Below are positions 26,431 to 37,520 of a stretch of 64,000 bases of DNA, one piece after another. Each line of letters begins with the position of its first letter. Within the stretch, counting starts at the first letter, position 1. The notes beneath the pieces are model-generated. The model was not told where the DNA came from. It worked only from the letters and a program-made list of their open reading frames with translations, and did no database searches. Made by a program: the position numbers and the translations under genes. Source of the DNA: Ulota crispa (Eukaryota > Streptophyta > Bryopsida > Orthotrichales > Orthotrichaceae); NCBI GenBank assembly GCA_963920765.1, contig OY987249.1, positions 2,947,230-3,011,229 on the forward strand, read 5' to 3'.

Positions 26431-26827
26431 GGTTCACTGGTTTGACATGCTTCTCTCATATCAGTTTTACAAAAAGGGAAGCTAGGCTCTGGTGTCGAAA
26501 TACGTAACATGAGCGGGGCAGCCAGTATTAATTCCCAGTACAACAGTGTGCTCATCCGGACATGCAGAGGGTCGCGAAGCATTCAAAGAGGTTCACATGG
26601 ATTTAGTCGATGCTATGAATGTATTTGCAGTTCCACAGATCTGGAACAAGTGAAGCTGGTGGTGTCGGAGAAGAGTGAGTGAGGGCACAAGTGACGCATG
26701 CACGACGCTTAATTTGCCAAGCTAGCTTTCTCAAAATCGATTCATCCAAGTTGAAGTTTTGAAACCCGTGTGGCATCCAGAGAGGTTGAGCAGTCAGGAT
26801 TCATCCAATGGAGACCGAATCGGTCCA

Positions 26828-26930
26828 TAATAAATTGGGAATTTTGTAACATTTTGGGTTTAAGGTGACCAACTTAACTGACCATTAGGGTACAACTTGG
26901 GAATCTGGTTTTCCCAATTTAATGAATATG
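26828..26930. repeat. Short MITE inside the kinase relic, copy 2
   Basis: It shares TTGGGAATTTTGTAACATTT and the right end GGTACAACTTGGGAATCTGG with copy 1. It has an internal deletion relative to that copy. Confidence 0.7.
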
Positions 26931-27710
26931 GTGATCGATGGTTGGACGCTGGTTTGTTTCGATCGGCACCAGGCTTGGATGCAGCTGTGCTCTCGATTCA
27001 AGGAGTTCCACTCCGGTAATCTTGGAACCGAAGCGCGTTGCTGAGAGAAGCACAAGTTCTCATGGAACTTTATTATCCCCACAATATTGTCCAGCTAGCA
27101 GATGGGATTCGCCCAAGACGACGATCGAGAAATGCTTGATACTCATGGAATTAATGAATGGACGATGACCTCCGCCACGTACTTCATGAAACTTCGACGA
27201 GGTACAAAAAGGCCGTTAGATGTCACGTGCTCAAGAATTGGATGGAGATCATCGCCCAGATTTATAGCAAGGGGCATGCATTACTTACTTACATGAACAA
27301 CAATACGTGCACGGCGAGCTAGTGATTCAACAAGCACTGTAGGAACTTACAGCATTTGATAAATCAGTCAAAGATCAGACAAGAGGATACTAGGGTACTG
27401 TTGCTCCATTCTTATATATACAGGCGAACCCAGTAATGAGGCACTAATTGCCACTACGCATTGGTTGCTTACTTAATTGCTGGTTAGTTAGTGGTCTCAC
27501 ACGACCATAAGTAATATTCAACAGGTTGTTGATTATACTTCCTAAGTCTATTGACAGGTGTCACTCGGTAGGTAATTTCACATTTAAGCCAACACCCTCT
27601 CTCGCTCTTGAAACCCTAATTTAGAGCGCATTTCCTTCATTCCAATGCTGGTGGCTGGCTGGTGACGAGTCGTTGAGGAGTTTCTCCGTCACATTTAGGC
27701 TGCAGCGGCG

Positions 27711-27863
27711 ATGGATCCTGCTTCCTCCCTTGCCTCAGATTCCTTTTTCAACTTCGGTGTGTCAATCAAACTTGGAGCAAATTTGTATTAACCACATTCG
27801 AGTGGAATGCTATGTTTTTTGTCAGGTGGGATTCTGTTGGCTTCATCAAATCTATTCCTGTGG
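27711..27863 (+). CDS. Possible 5' fragment of an unrecognised gene, two exons
   Basis: An ATG at 27711 opens MDPASSLASDSFFNF. A GT-AG intron (27757-27825, 69 nt) then joins in frame to a hydrophobic stretch GILLASSNLFLW that could begin a membrane segment, followed either by a donor-like GTAGTT or by a stop at about 27873. Upstream is a pyrimidine-rich, leader-like region. No continuation is visible before arm 2 of the MATE duplication starts, so it may be a gene truncated by that event. The family is unknown. Confidence 0.3.
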
Positions 27864-28447
27864 GTAGTTGTTTAGGTTATCGTTCAGCATTGCAGCGCTT
27901 TGCGGAGGAGGTAGCAAATTTCTTTCTCGTAGCTGGTGAGGATAAATATGGAGGAGTTAGCTGCTAGACTAAGGTTTTGTCTAAGGTTCGACCAGTTTCC
28001 CTTTCCTTCCTATGTTTGTATGTAGGGGTGTCCACCTGCTGCAGATCATGGTCCAAAGCACTATGGACTGGTAGTCTAAATGTACTTCAAAGTAAATATT
28101 TCGGTGATAATAAAGTTTATGAGGTTTTTGTTTCTATCTTCACCAACCCTAGTAAGTCTGTCTATTCCTGAATCGTTTTCAAAGGCAGTTCGGCCCTAGT
28201 GCTCTTGTCAAAATATCGGCCAGTTGCTCATTGGTGGGAAGATATTTCAAGTGAAGGGTTTAGAATTCCCCCAACAGCTGGCATGCAAGATCAATTTATA
28301 TCACTCTCAGAAAGGTGAGATCATGACGCACTCTGTTTACATCTCAGCTATGCAATCTTCATTCCCGTCAACTCCACAGCATCAGATGGGATCTGCGGAG
28401 AAGAGCCTGATTTTGTAGGGTAGGAATGAAACAATGGAAGCTTAATC

Positions 28448-28521
28448 TCATTGCCATCCATTACGATCGCCATCGTTGAACAAATGCAGAGCCGGAATAT
28501 CGTCTTTCTGGGCATGGTTAG
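28448..28521 (-). other. Conserved MATE 2 3' coding end, possible second exon
   Basis: This segment encodes ANHAQKDDIPALHLF followed by DGDRNGWQ and a TGA stop, matching the last 25 codons of MATE 1 with no frame break and mostly synonymous changes. It is separated from the main MATE 2 frame by the insertion. If the insertion is spliced (donor GT at 28813-28812, acceptor AG at 28523-28522), the reading frame is continuous through a Gly/Ala codon. Confidence 0.6.
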
Positions 28522-28813
28522 CTTCGATGTCGAGGCTTAGTGCTTAGGTTCAGAAGAGAGGTACGTGTTTAGTAACACGCCATGGGATTTATTGACAGGC
28601 TATCTCCTGTGGCAGATATGGATTGCCCCATGTGGGAAAATTTTCTCAGATGAGGAAATTGTAAGGAACACAGTATTTAGTGGTTGGCAACATTACAGCC
28701 ACTTGGAAGGCTTTTCATGAGGCCATCAATTAAAAAGATGCTAGAGCCCCAGAGTAGAGGCGCCTATGGCGGGTCCGGGGACGTGATCCCATCTAGCCCA
28801 CAGTGCCATTCAC
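28522..28813 (-). other. Insertion in MATE 2 that could be a gained intron
   Basis: A 292-nt segment absent from MATE 1. Its borders read AGCG|GTGAATGG and ATCGAAG|CTAACC. Both sides keep the word CATYGAAG (28820-28827 and 28522-28529), as expected for a target-site duplication. A pyrimidine stretch (CTCTCTTCTG) and CTAAG words lie near the acceptor. Unspliced, it would add 17 unrelated residues and a stop at 28764. Confidence 0.55.
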
Positions 28814-30317
28814 CGCTAACTTCAATGGGGAGCGTGGCAGAGACACTCGAATGCACACGAAGCATGGCGTCTTCAGCCTGCTGCTGCCAATTGGTGGCGC
28901 ACGTCAAAAGGACGAGCATGACCGTTTGTGTGACCAAGCCCATGATCATGCCCAGCCAGAGTCCACGTCCTTTCAAGTCATACACAAAAGCAAGCACAAC
29001 GGCAGTAGGCAAGCCCACGAGATAGTACGCACCCAGATTAGCAGCTGCACCGAATGCCTGCCACCCGCATCCACGCGCCACTCCTGACAGCACTCCTTGT
29101 ATGCAGTCCATCAAATGCATGATAGCAAGCAAAGGAACACATAGTGCCACGTAATCAATAATCTCCTGCTCTTCCGTGAATGCTTTACCCCAGATGTTAC
29201 GAAGAAAATAGAGCGTGGTTGCAATCAACAAGCCCTCGGTTAGTCCAATGAACACTGCCACTGCCACGGCGCCCTTAGCAGCTTGCGGACGTCCGGCTCC
29301 CAGCTCATTGCCTACCCGGGTGCTTGCAGCCGCGCCAATACCGAAAGGAATCATGTAAAGGAGTGAGCTGGTTGAGAGGCAGATTGACAGCGTCGAAGTC
29401 TCCAGCTGTGGATTCGGGAGAAGCCCAGAGACGAGGACCAGGACTTCGAACGCCCAGTACTCCAAGCATATCATCACCGCCGACGGAATAGCCAGCTTAA
29501 TAAAAGCTGGAAGGTCGTTGAAAGCCTCCATCGAGAACGACGTCCACGTTTGCTTACAAGCCGCGGAGTACTTCACATACAACGCATGCCAGAGCACATT
29601 CATCCAGTTCGAGATGCTGCTTGCCAGCGCGGCACCGCGATATCCAATGCCCAGCTTGTAGATTAAAATCCAGCAAAGGGGTACGTGGAGGGTTAAAGTG
29701 ATGACTGAGAAGATGGCCATAGGGAGCACCAGGCTTTGTGTTTGGAGGAACTTCACCAAAGGTTGAAGCGTTGCAACCGCAAAGATGCTGGGGATCAAGT
29801 ACCTGGCGTACACGCCTGCTAAGTTGGAGATCTCGGGGTCTTGGTCGAGAAAGATCAGCAGTGAGTCCATGTTCCACCAAATGATCGCAATGGGTATGCA
29901 CACGAGGTAGTGGATGAAGATGGCGCGTTGCGTGTAAATGCCCAGCATGTGATACTGCTTCGCCCCGTATGCTTGTCCGCAGAGCGTTTCCAACGTGGTG
30001 GCGAGACCGATGATCAAGGTGGTGCCCGTCACACCAGCAAGCGAGGCGGCGATGGATGCGGATGCCAACTCCAGCTCCCCCGTGTGGCCCACGAACATGA
30101 CGGACACCACGATCACCAGGTATTGCAGCAGCGCCACGCACACCATGGGCCCGGCTATGGCGATCTGTTTCCCGATCTCCCTCCCTATCCACTCCGGCGT
30201 GCACGCGATTGTCTCGTCACGTCTGCTCACGGATCTCGTGACCCCATTGGCAAAGGTAAACGTGTGCTGCGTTGCTGGTACCAAGGGTTCCTGCAACGAG
30301 TCATTTCCGTTTTCCAT
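28764..30317 (-). CDS. MATE (DTX-type) efflux transporter, copy 2
   Basis: The continuous frame gives 517 residues, aligning without gaps to MATE 1 over the first 500 or so (about 95 percent identical by eye). It has the same two six-helix bundles, the ETLCGQAYGA motif, CLEYWAFE and AASTRVGNELGAG. It keeps the family consensus ARGCGWQ and NLGAYYLVG where copy 1 has drifted. The last 17 residues (from VSGEW) come from an insertion. With the insertion spliced out the protein would instead end like MATE 1, with the stop at 28448. The gene is on the opposite strand to MATE 1, about 22 kb away. The transported compound is unknown. Confidence 0.93.
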   Translation of the reverse strand: MENGNDSLQEPLVPATQHTFTFANGVTRSVSRRDETIACTPEWIGREIGKQIAIAGPMVCVALLQYLVIVVSVMFVGHTGELELASASIAASLAGVTGTTLIIGLATTLETLCGQAYGAKQYHMLGIYTQRAIFIHYLVCIPIAIIWWNMDSLLIFLDQDPEISNLAGVYARYLIPSIFAVATLQPLVKFLQTQSLVLPMAIFSVITLTLHVPLCWILIYKLGIGYRGAALASSISNWMNVLWHALYVKYSAACKQTWTSFSMEAFNDLPAFIKLAIPSAVMICLEYWAFEVLVLVSGLLPNPQLETSTLSICLSTSSLLYMIPFGIGAAASTRVGNELGAGRPQAAKGAVAVAVFIGLTEGLLIATTLYFLRNIWGKAFTEEQEIIDYVALCVPLLAIMHLMDCIQGVLSGVARGCGWQAFGAAANLGAYYLVGLPTAVVLAFVYDLKGRGLWLGMIMGLVTQTVMLVLLTCATNWQQQAEDAMLRVHSSVSATLPIEVSGEWHCGLDGITSPDPP

Positions 30318-30638
30318 GCTTGAATTATGCCGTTATCTGCACACATAGAATTCGCACGAAATGTCAACACCCACATATTTGTGAAAGAGAAAGTCGCCAA
30401 AGCAGCTGGGATAAATTTGAGTTTGACAGGAAATGGACATCAGCACAAACCTCAGACTGAATAGGCTTTTGAGCAAAACTGAACGATTGAAGCATCCACT
30501 ACAAAGAACGAGGTGCTACCACCGCCACACGGTCACACTATCGAGCTCACAGATGTCCCGGAATCCAGTTTGAAATAGGACGTGTCCCAATACTTTGACT
30601 TCTTTTTCCAGACTTTCATACACAAAATCTCTCTTAAC

Positions 30639-30708
30639 CCTTAAATGCCCAAGGCACCAAATTCTGGTGGTTTTTTCACTCGAATTTGATGCCTTGGACA
30701 TTTAGGGG
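30639..30708. mobile_element. 70-bp piggyBac-like MITE with TTAA duplication
   Basis: The ends CCCTTAAATGCCCAAGGCA and TGCCTTGGACATTTAGGGG form inverted repeats covering most of the element. It is flanked by TTAA (30635-30638) and TTTA (30709-30712). The unoccupied site in arm 1 is a single TTAA at 4361-4364, giving a direct before/after comparison. CCC...GGG ends with TTAA duplications are the piggyBac pattern. Confidence 0.85.
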
Positions 30709-30936
30709 TTTACGGGGTCCTTCCAATTTGCGTGCTAATATCACAACAACGACCGAGATTTTGAGGACTTTTTAGGCACCCCAATACTATCGCGTCAGCT
30801 CAAGAGCTTGCCAATACACACACCAGTCCCAGTTGCCACATTCGCACCAGGTTCTGTTCGCAGACGAGCACGAAAGAATTGCAATCTGCGGCGATCAGCA
30901 CAGACTTCAAATCCCGTCTAGTGCAGAGGAATATCC

Positions 30937-31485
30937 TTGATTACAAGTCAATTCGGCACTGTTGCATCGCTATTCGTTACTATTTTCAACTCGTTGTTTG
31001 TTACACTGCCAATTAGTTGTGTTGCACGTCAATTTGTCATCTAGTATTGCTGATTTTTGTCATGTTGCAGCAATTTTTGTCACTTGTGGCTCTATGGGGT
31101 TGTGTGAGATGGTGTAGAGCTATGATATAGAGTAAGGGATGACAAGTGACAAAAATTGCTACAACATGACAAGAATGAACAATATTAGACAATGAATTCA
31201 CATGCAACACAACGAGTTGGTTGTGTAACAAACAACGAGTTGAAAATCAATTAAAGAATAACAATGCAATAGTGCCAAATTGACTTGTAATCAAGTATAT
31301 ATCATAGCTCTGCACACCACCTCACACAATCGCATAGAGCCACAAGTGACTAAAATCGATGCAACATGACAAGAATCTACAATATTAGACAACAAATTGA
31401 TGTGCAACACAACAAGTTGACGGTAACAAACGAGTTAAAAGTCAATAAATCAATAGCTATGCAATATTGCCGAATTGACTTGTAA
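30937..31485. mobile_element. Foldback element with 9-bp target duplication (Mutator-like)
   Basis: Arms beginning TTGATTACAAGTCAATT pair with AATTGACTTGTAATCAAG near 31278-31295, and a second partial arm ends AATTGACTTGTAA at 31485. Flanks are GGAATATCC (30928-30936) and GGATATTCC (31486-31494), against a single AGAATATCC in arm 1. A 9-bp duplication and long arms suggest a Mutator-type MITE. It sits upstream of MATE 2. Confidence 0.75.
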
Positions 31486-31992
31486 GGATATTCCAAAGCT
31501 TCCTCTTGGGCTATGAACCTCTCCACTGGCGTTGACAGAAAGATCACAGCATCGCTAAAATACGAAAAAGTGAGATTGAAAGAGTGAACAGAAGCTTGCA
31601 AGCCAAAACAGCAGATGCCGAGAAACATGATCTCTTCAGAAATCCTAAGCCCTAAAACCCTGAACAGCAGATTCCAACGGTTGAGGGATGGAGAAGCTTA
31701 CAAGAATGTATGCGAATTGTGAAAGTGCAGAAGACGGTGAGGGAAACTGAAAGGGTCGCCGAATCGAATTCCACCAGCAAACAATTGCTTGCAATGCTTT
31801 GCCGAGATAGCATGTTCGAAAGAAAAATTGCTCGTCTTCGTCGGTGGATGGATTGGTGTCGTGGACGAAGCATGCATTTGAGGCGATCGGGTCTTCAGGT
31901 AAATTAAGTCTTATAAATATTTTACGTGATTTTCGACCACACGAGCTCTTCCACGAGCTTCATGGGTACCACAGCCCCGCAGTCCTGCATCA

Positions 31993-32535
31993 GGGCATCA
32001 TCAATCCAGCACTGGGTATATGGCGGGGCCTGGGACTGCAAAAACACTGTTATTTTTGGACTAGTGTATAATTAGAAAATGAGATTACTATCATTGAAAG
32101 CGTATACAAAAACTCGTCAAACAAGTAAAATGACATATGGTATTGGAGATTGGACAAACAAACTAACGCTTATTGAAAAAATAATTAAAGGACAAACAAC
32201 ACGGCAAACCATGCCTAATAAAGAATAATTAGATAGTGGCACTCCAAATTTTCAGAATTTGGAATGCCACTATTGAAAAATTTGAAGTGCCACTATTTAA
32301 TTATTCTTTATTAGGCATGGTTTGCCATGTTGTTTGTCCTTTAGCTATTTTTTCAATGAGCATTAGTTTGTTTGTCCAATCTCCAATACCATATGTCATT
32401 TTACTTGTTTGACGAGTTTTTGTATACGCTTCCAATGATAGTAATCTCATTTTCTAATTATACATTAGTCAAAAAATAGCAATGTTTTGCAGTCCCAGGC
32501 CCTGCCAAATATCCAATGCTGGATTGATGATGCCC
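31993..32535. repeat. Large foldback element 1
   Basis: The left end GGGCATCATCAATCCAGCA is mirrored by TGCTGGATTGATGATGCCC. Long arms with words such as CAAACCATGCCTAATAAAG pair around a centre near 32265. No coding capacity. Confidence 0.9.
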
Positions 32536-32539
32536 TCAA

Positions 32540-33455
32540 GGCATCATCAATCTAGCACGAGGACTGTGGCGGGGACTAGGACGGCAAAAACACTACAATT
32601 TTTTTATTAGTGTATAATTCGAATACGAGATTACTATCATTGGAAGCGTTTACAAAAACTTTGTCAAACAAATAAAATAACATATGGTATTGGAAAATTG
32701 GACAACCAAAATAATGCTCATTAAAAAATAGCTAAATGACAAACAACATGGCAAACCATGTCTAATAAAGGAAATCCAAGGTAGTGGCACTTCAAATTCC
32801 CAAATTTTCAAAAATTGGAGTGCCACTACCTTGGATTTCCTTTATTAGACATGGTTTGCCATGTTGTTTGTCATTTAGCTATTTTTCAATGAGCATTATT
32901 TTGGTTGTCCAATTTTCCAATACCATATGTTATTTTATTTGTTTGACGAGTTTTTGTATACACTTCCAATGATAGTAATCTCATATTCTAATTATACAAT
33001 ACTGTAGGTGAGAGCATATTTGACATAAAATAATTCCCCAAAATTTTGCCCAATTATTTCATAAACTATTCTTCAAAAATGCCTAATGCCAAACAATTCA
33101 AACATTGAAATGCCAAATATTATAAAAGACATTAAGCTTAACTAACAATGGAAGGTCAAGGTTGATTCCAAGAGGGCTCAATCTATTGCAAATTTCATAC
33201 CAAGGGCTAATTTTAAAAAGTGAAAGATGCTTAGAAATAGGCTTAATTCTACTATTTTTTTTGGTTGAATACCAAGTAATAACAACTTTTTCCAAAAGTG
33301 CCTAATCTTGTTCAATTACAAAATTAGATGCCGAATTGGTTTTTTCTCAAATAATAATTGATTCAGCACAGACATGTCAAATTTGCTCTCAACCTACAGT
33401 AGTCAAAAAATAGCAATGTTTTTGCCATCCCAGTCCCCGTGCTAGATTGATGATG
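32540..33455. repeat. Large foldback element 2, interrupted by a nested MITE
   Basis: Same family as the element to its left. Ends are GGCATCATCAATCTAGCACG and CGTGCTAGATTGATGATGCC. Its right arm is split by the element at 33002-33399. Confidence 0.88.
33002..33399. repeat. Nested TA-flanked MITE
   Basis: Ends CTGTAGGTGAGAGCATATTT and AAATTTGCTCTCAACCTACAG are inverted repeats with TA on both sides (33000-33001 and 33400-33401). Removing it restores the arm sequence ATTATACAATAGTCAAAAAA, which matches foldback element 1, so it inserted into an existing element. Confidence 0.88.
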
Positions 33456-34140
33456 CCCTCAAGGGTGGCCAGAGGCTCAGAGCTAGTCTAAGCCCACTGT
33501 TGCCTAAGACTAGCCAAAAGTAAAGTATTGTACAATACCCTAAAGAAAGTATATGGAAGTCCTAGTTTTGTGCTTAAAGACTTCATTTTGAAATCAAATT
33601 TAAGGGATGCTTCATTGAGATTTTGGAAAAAAAATTTGAACAAAAAGAACTCATAATTTCTAGGAGAACAATTTTTGTTCCTAGCAAAATAGCTTATTTT
33701 GCATGCATAGTGAGTGATCAATCAACAAAGTGGAAAGTTGTACATTCTAAGGTAATTTTTTCAAATCTCAATTACTACATCAATTACTAAGATTCTAAAA
33801 GAACTTTCTAAAAGGAAACAACTCAGAACTTACACAAGAGTAACTTTCATTTGAGGCTCAAAAGCTTATCATGCATGCCTTGTTCACAAATGAAGCCCAC
33901 ACAAGCATGGTGGAGAATGGATGGGGTTTTTTTTGGAACATTTGCCTTTGTGGGGTGAGAGTTGCACATCCACACAAATATTTGCACTTCCTACTTGGTC
34001 CACTTGTTTGAGCTTCATATTTTCTTTCTTGTCAATTTTGATGAGAGGTTAATGAGAAGTTGTTAATTCCAATGAAGGTTAATTAGTTGAAGACTAACTA
34101 GTTGCTTTTTGTTACTCTCATTAATTAAATACTTATTTAG
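33456..34140. other. Spacer before a possible gene
   Basis: AT-rich. Earlier exons of the possible gene at 34141-34949 would be expected here but none is recognised. Confidence 0.35.
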
Positions 34141-34949
34141 GGTATCTATGGAATGTCTATGATAGACAATTTATGGCAAAAATCCATAAATGACGATGGA
34201 CATATTGACCCCTATGGATCAACAGCCTTCCATGGAGTTATATCAAGAGCTATCCATGGAGAAAAATATAGTAAAGTAGATCCTGTGAGTCTTACAATTC
34301 AACAAGGGGGTTTCTTCCTCCATTTGGTAAGTTTAAATTCTTAATTGACACACTTTTAGATAAAATTTGTTACTTAATAATCATGATACTTGACCTAATT
34401 GATGTTGACAAGGACAACTTTAAATTGCAACTTTAGAATTCTTAGAAATCAATGTAATTTTCCATTTTGTTTTTTGAATTTTTTAAAGTATGACTTCTTC
34501 TTGCCTACAAGTGATAAGTAATCTCTAATTAATCACAATGTGTAGGCAAATTAGCTGAAACTGACAATTTTAATAGTTCCAACTTTCCTGGTCGGAAATG
34601 GAAGAATTTTTTATAGTGAACCTCTGTCAATGTGAGGAGAGTTGGCTGTTCTTCTTACATTCCTTTGATAGATCTAAACTTCTTGAATATTGGTTTACCT
34701 AATTGATATTTTGTGTTGTAGCTTGAATTGGCCATGGCAGGGAAGAATCTCAATCCCTTAGACATGTACAATGAAGTCCGCATGATGAAAGAAGCTGAGA
34801 AAAGATTGTTGCAATCTCGGAGCCAAATGCAGCAAGTATTGATTGTTGTAAATGGCAATTTGGATGACGAGTTTGGCGCTGATGATGAGTATGGAGTTGA
34901 TAGTCAAGTTTCTTGCACCCCTAGAATGGAAACAAATTTGGGTGATTGA
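34141..34949 (+). CDS. Hypothetical protein, two exons visible, 5' end missing
   Basis: Exon 34141-34326 follows an acceptor TTATTTAG and ends at the donor GTAAGT. Exon 34722-34949 follows TTGTGTTGTAG. Both are in phase 0 and join in frame. The first encodes IDNLWQKSINDDGHIDPYGS and a hydrophobic end (GGFFLHL). The second encodes a helical, charged stretch (NEVRMMKEAEKRLLQSRSQ) and an acidic tail ending TNLGD before a TGA. An in-frame ATG at 34153 could start it. I do not recognise the family. A gene relic or captured transposon exon is possible. Confidence 0.4.
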
Positions 34950-36559
34950 AGGTGAGTCTCCGGAGGTGAGTGGAAATTACTTGTTTGATTAGATCAATTC
35001 CAGCCCTTTGCTTGAGAAAAATTACAAGTGAATATTACAAATGGCTCTATTTTTGAATTGGAATGACAATAAGATTCATAATTTCTTCTTATTTAATTTG
35101 TTGAATTGGATTTGGAGATAGGAAACAAGGCCAATGGAATTTTCCTTTCCCTTGACCTTCATAGGTCACATGCGAGATCTCAGCTGGGTTGCAAGTGACA
35201 AGTTGGTTCACATGCCTAGCAAACAAGGCAAACCACATCTACACCACCAAATCTTTTTTAGACATTCTTACATCTAAAACATGTTTATACATGTTAGATC
35301 TATAATTCCTTCTCTAGCATTTCCACTTAGTTTTCTTTTCTTTTCTCTTACTTCTTTTCATGTACACAATGAAGTAGAGCAAGTATGCAAGAAGAACAAA
35401 TTGGGATATGTTGATTTTTCACTAATTGACTTTTTTTCATTCTTCAATTGTGCTCTAAAAGTTGGCTTAATGTTTGGCTTTCAATAAATTTGAGAGTCTT
35501 TGCTTGAATGTGGATTATTCTTCCAAAAAGTCCTAAATGTTGATATCATGGTTAGACATATTGGCAAACATGAAATGACATCATTGTGATAGCTAAACAA
35601 ATAGTATCATGCAAATGATTTCCATGTTTCATATTTTAAACTATAGTGTGATTGTATTGTGTACATATTAAATTGTTCAATATTGTTTCAATAAACATCA
35701 TGTAAATACTACCACAAAACTATCCAAAACCAAAAATGCAACCATGAATAATTATTGGGTTAATATTCCTTAACCATTACATTTAAAATGTTGAAACAAA
35801 CAACTTTGAATAATTGTTGATTCAATATTCCTACACCACCATATTGGAATCATTGAAACAATACCTTTGTTTGACAACAATGGGTAAATATAACTTGTGA
35901 CATTGTTGAGACAACTTTGTGTGGCTAGTTTGTGTTTGTCATGTTGTTCAACAATGGTGAAATATTGATTCAAAGTTCTAAAGAATTTGAGATGTAGCCC
36001 AAAAGTCCCAAATTTGATTTTTTTGCAAATTAATGAATATTGCGTTGGAGGCATGGAAATGCAAGTGAGCATCTTCACTTGAAACCATTTGACTAGTCGG
36101 AAAGCGTAATACACATTAACCAAGCACAACTAAACTTTTAAAATTTGTTTTATTAGATGTAGTGTTATTTGCCACTACACAAGTTACCTAAAAATATGAG
36201 TGCAATTAATGAGGTAATTTTTTGCCTTTTGTGATGGATCATGTGTTTATGATCACATCTAAAAAAATCAAACAAAATTTCTTTCTTTTGCCTATAAAGT
36301 GTTTTTTTATGTCCAAAAGACTAAAATTTTCCTCTTTGACGTTTAAAGTTTAATAGCCATGATGCTGCAAAAATCCATGCATAAGGGCCACTTTCAACTC
36401 CAACCAAAAATAGGGATGGGGCCAGCAAGCCACAAACCATTTTCAAAGAATGCCATGTAATTTTTGGTCAAAAAACCCAAAAAAGGACCTTGACAAGTCA
36501 CATTCTATATGAAAACACCATCTCCTCTTGCAAACTATGATTTTTTTTCTAGAGTTTAA
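34950..36559. other. AT-rich spacer, no gene seen
   Basis: Only low-complexity AT-rich ORFs. No inverted-repeat element with clear ends is identified. Confidence 0.4.
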
Positions 36560-37520
36560 CCCCTAAAGGACCAACTGTCTGCTCTAGGGACAAATGCGTT
36601 TTGGGCATGTACCTATAGCTAATCTACTTTTTGTGATTTTTTGAAACTTTTTTTGAAGGTGGGGAATTCAAAGATCTGCTTGAGCATCTAATTTTTTCTT
36701 CATTCCAACATTTGTTGAAGAAGTTATGCATGAATTTTTGAAAAAGGGGGAGGGCGGGCAATCTAGAAAAAAAATCAAAATTGCTTTTTTTGTAAATAAA
36801 AATCTGAAATTTCTTCTTTAGATTTTATATATGTGGAAATCCTTGAATCATTCAATTTCAATTAATGAGATGAAAGTTATGAGAAGTTTTAGTTTGCGGG
36901 TAGGTATGGGACTCCCAAACCTCCATTCTTTTAGCCCATTATAAACTTTGTTACTTTACTTTTTTGAGCTCTTTGTGTTTTTTCTTTTTAACTTTTTTTT
37001 TTCCCAAGTTGTAGTAGACTAAGATTCCTTGGATTTTACCATTTGGATCAAAGTAATTTAGATTTCTCAATTTTACATAAATCCTCCAACTTTGCCTAAT
37101 GTATATGCAAATTTCATGGCCTTACGCCATTGCAAGATTTTACAAAGTATGACAAAGTATGATTCACACCTCCAATTCATTTGAAAACTCTCCCACATTT
37201 ACCTAACTTGGTCTACTACATGGGAAAAATGAACCTCAACTTTGCGTACATCAATTTTTTTGATATAATAGTCGTTAAAGGCTTTTGAAATTTTTGGGCA
37301 GCAAGGAAAAAAACTTTTTTTTTCACTTTAGATGTCAATAGCTCACTCTACTTCTAGAATGAGCTGAATTTTTCCCCACAAGTACCTCCCATTGTTTAGG
37401 GCAAGATCTTACGGTTGAAATTTCCAAAAAAACTTTTTTTCCTATCTTTTTACTCATTCCCCCAAAAGTGATAATTTTCAGTGATTTTCAAAGGAAAAAA
37501 AGGGCTTGGTCCTTTACGGG
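36560..37520. mobile_element. piggyBac-like non-autonomous element A (961 bp)
   Basis: Termini CCCCTAAAGGACCA and TGGTCCTTTACGGG lie directly between perfect TTAA duplications (36556-36559 and 37521-37524). The interior is shared with the element at 38032-38966 (for example GGCAGCAAGGAAAAAAAC) and its left end with the foldback at 50466-51181. No transposase frame is seen. Confidence 0.85.

Larger units (their letters stand above)
25990..27300 (+). pseudogene. Decayed TKL-type protein kinase gene
   Basis: Fragments of one protein lie in order but in shifting frames with stops. First comes an acidic helical N-terminal part (PISQVSEALRFVEDVKETSS near 26086), then NKHQCHRLSDHVNTIGEVV near 26160. 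A kinase N-lobe (ALLREAQVLMELYYPHNIVQ near 27030-27095) follows, then DDDREML and ILMELMNG (about 27115-27160), and KGMHYLLT near 27270. The order HeLo/4HB-like helical domain then kinase resembles plant TKL kinases with MLKL-like N-termini, which is inference. Two copies of one short MITE interrupt it, and a 26-bp tandem duplication lies just upstream at about 25980-26030. No catalytic loop or DFG region follows, so the C-lobe is lost. Confidence 0.6.
28238..31975 (-). repeat. Inverted segmental duplication, arm 2 (MATE 2 with flanks)
   Basis: Reverse-complement partner of 3560-6465. It is longer because of insertions at 28530-28813, 30639-30708 and 30937-31485, each of which has an empty site in arm 1. 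Confidence 0.85.

Noticed and set aside
32784..32972. Short ORFs within foldback elements
   Set aside because: They fall in hairpin arms, change between copies and have no homology.
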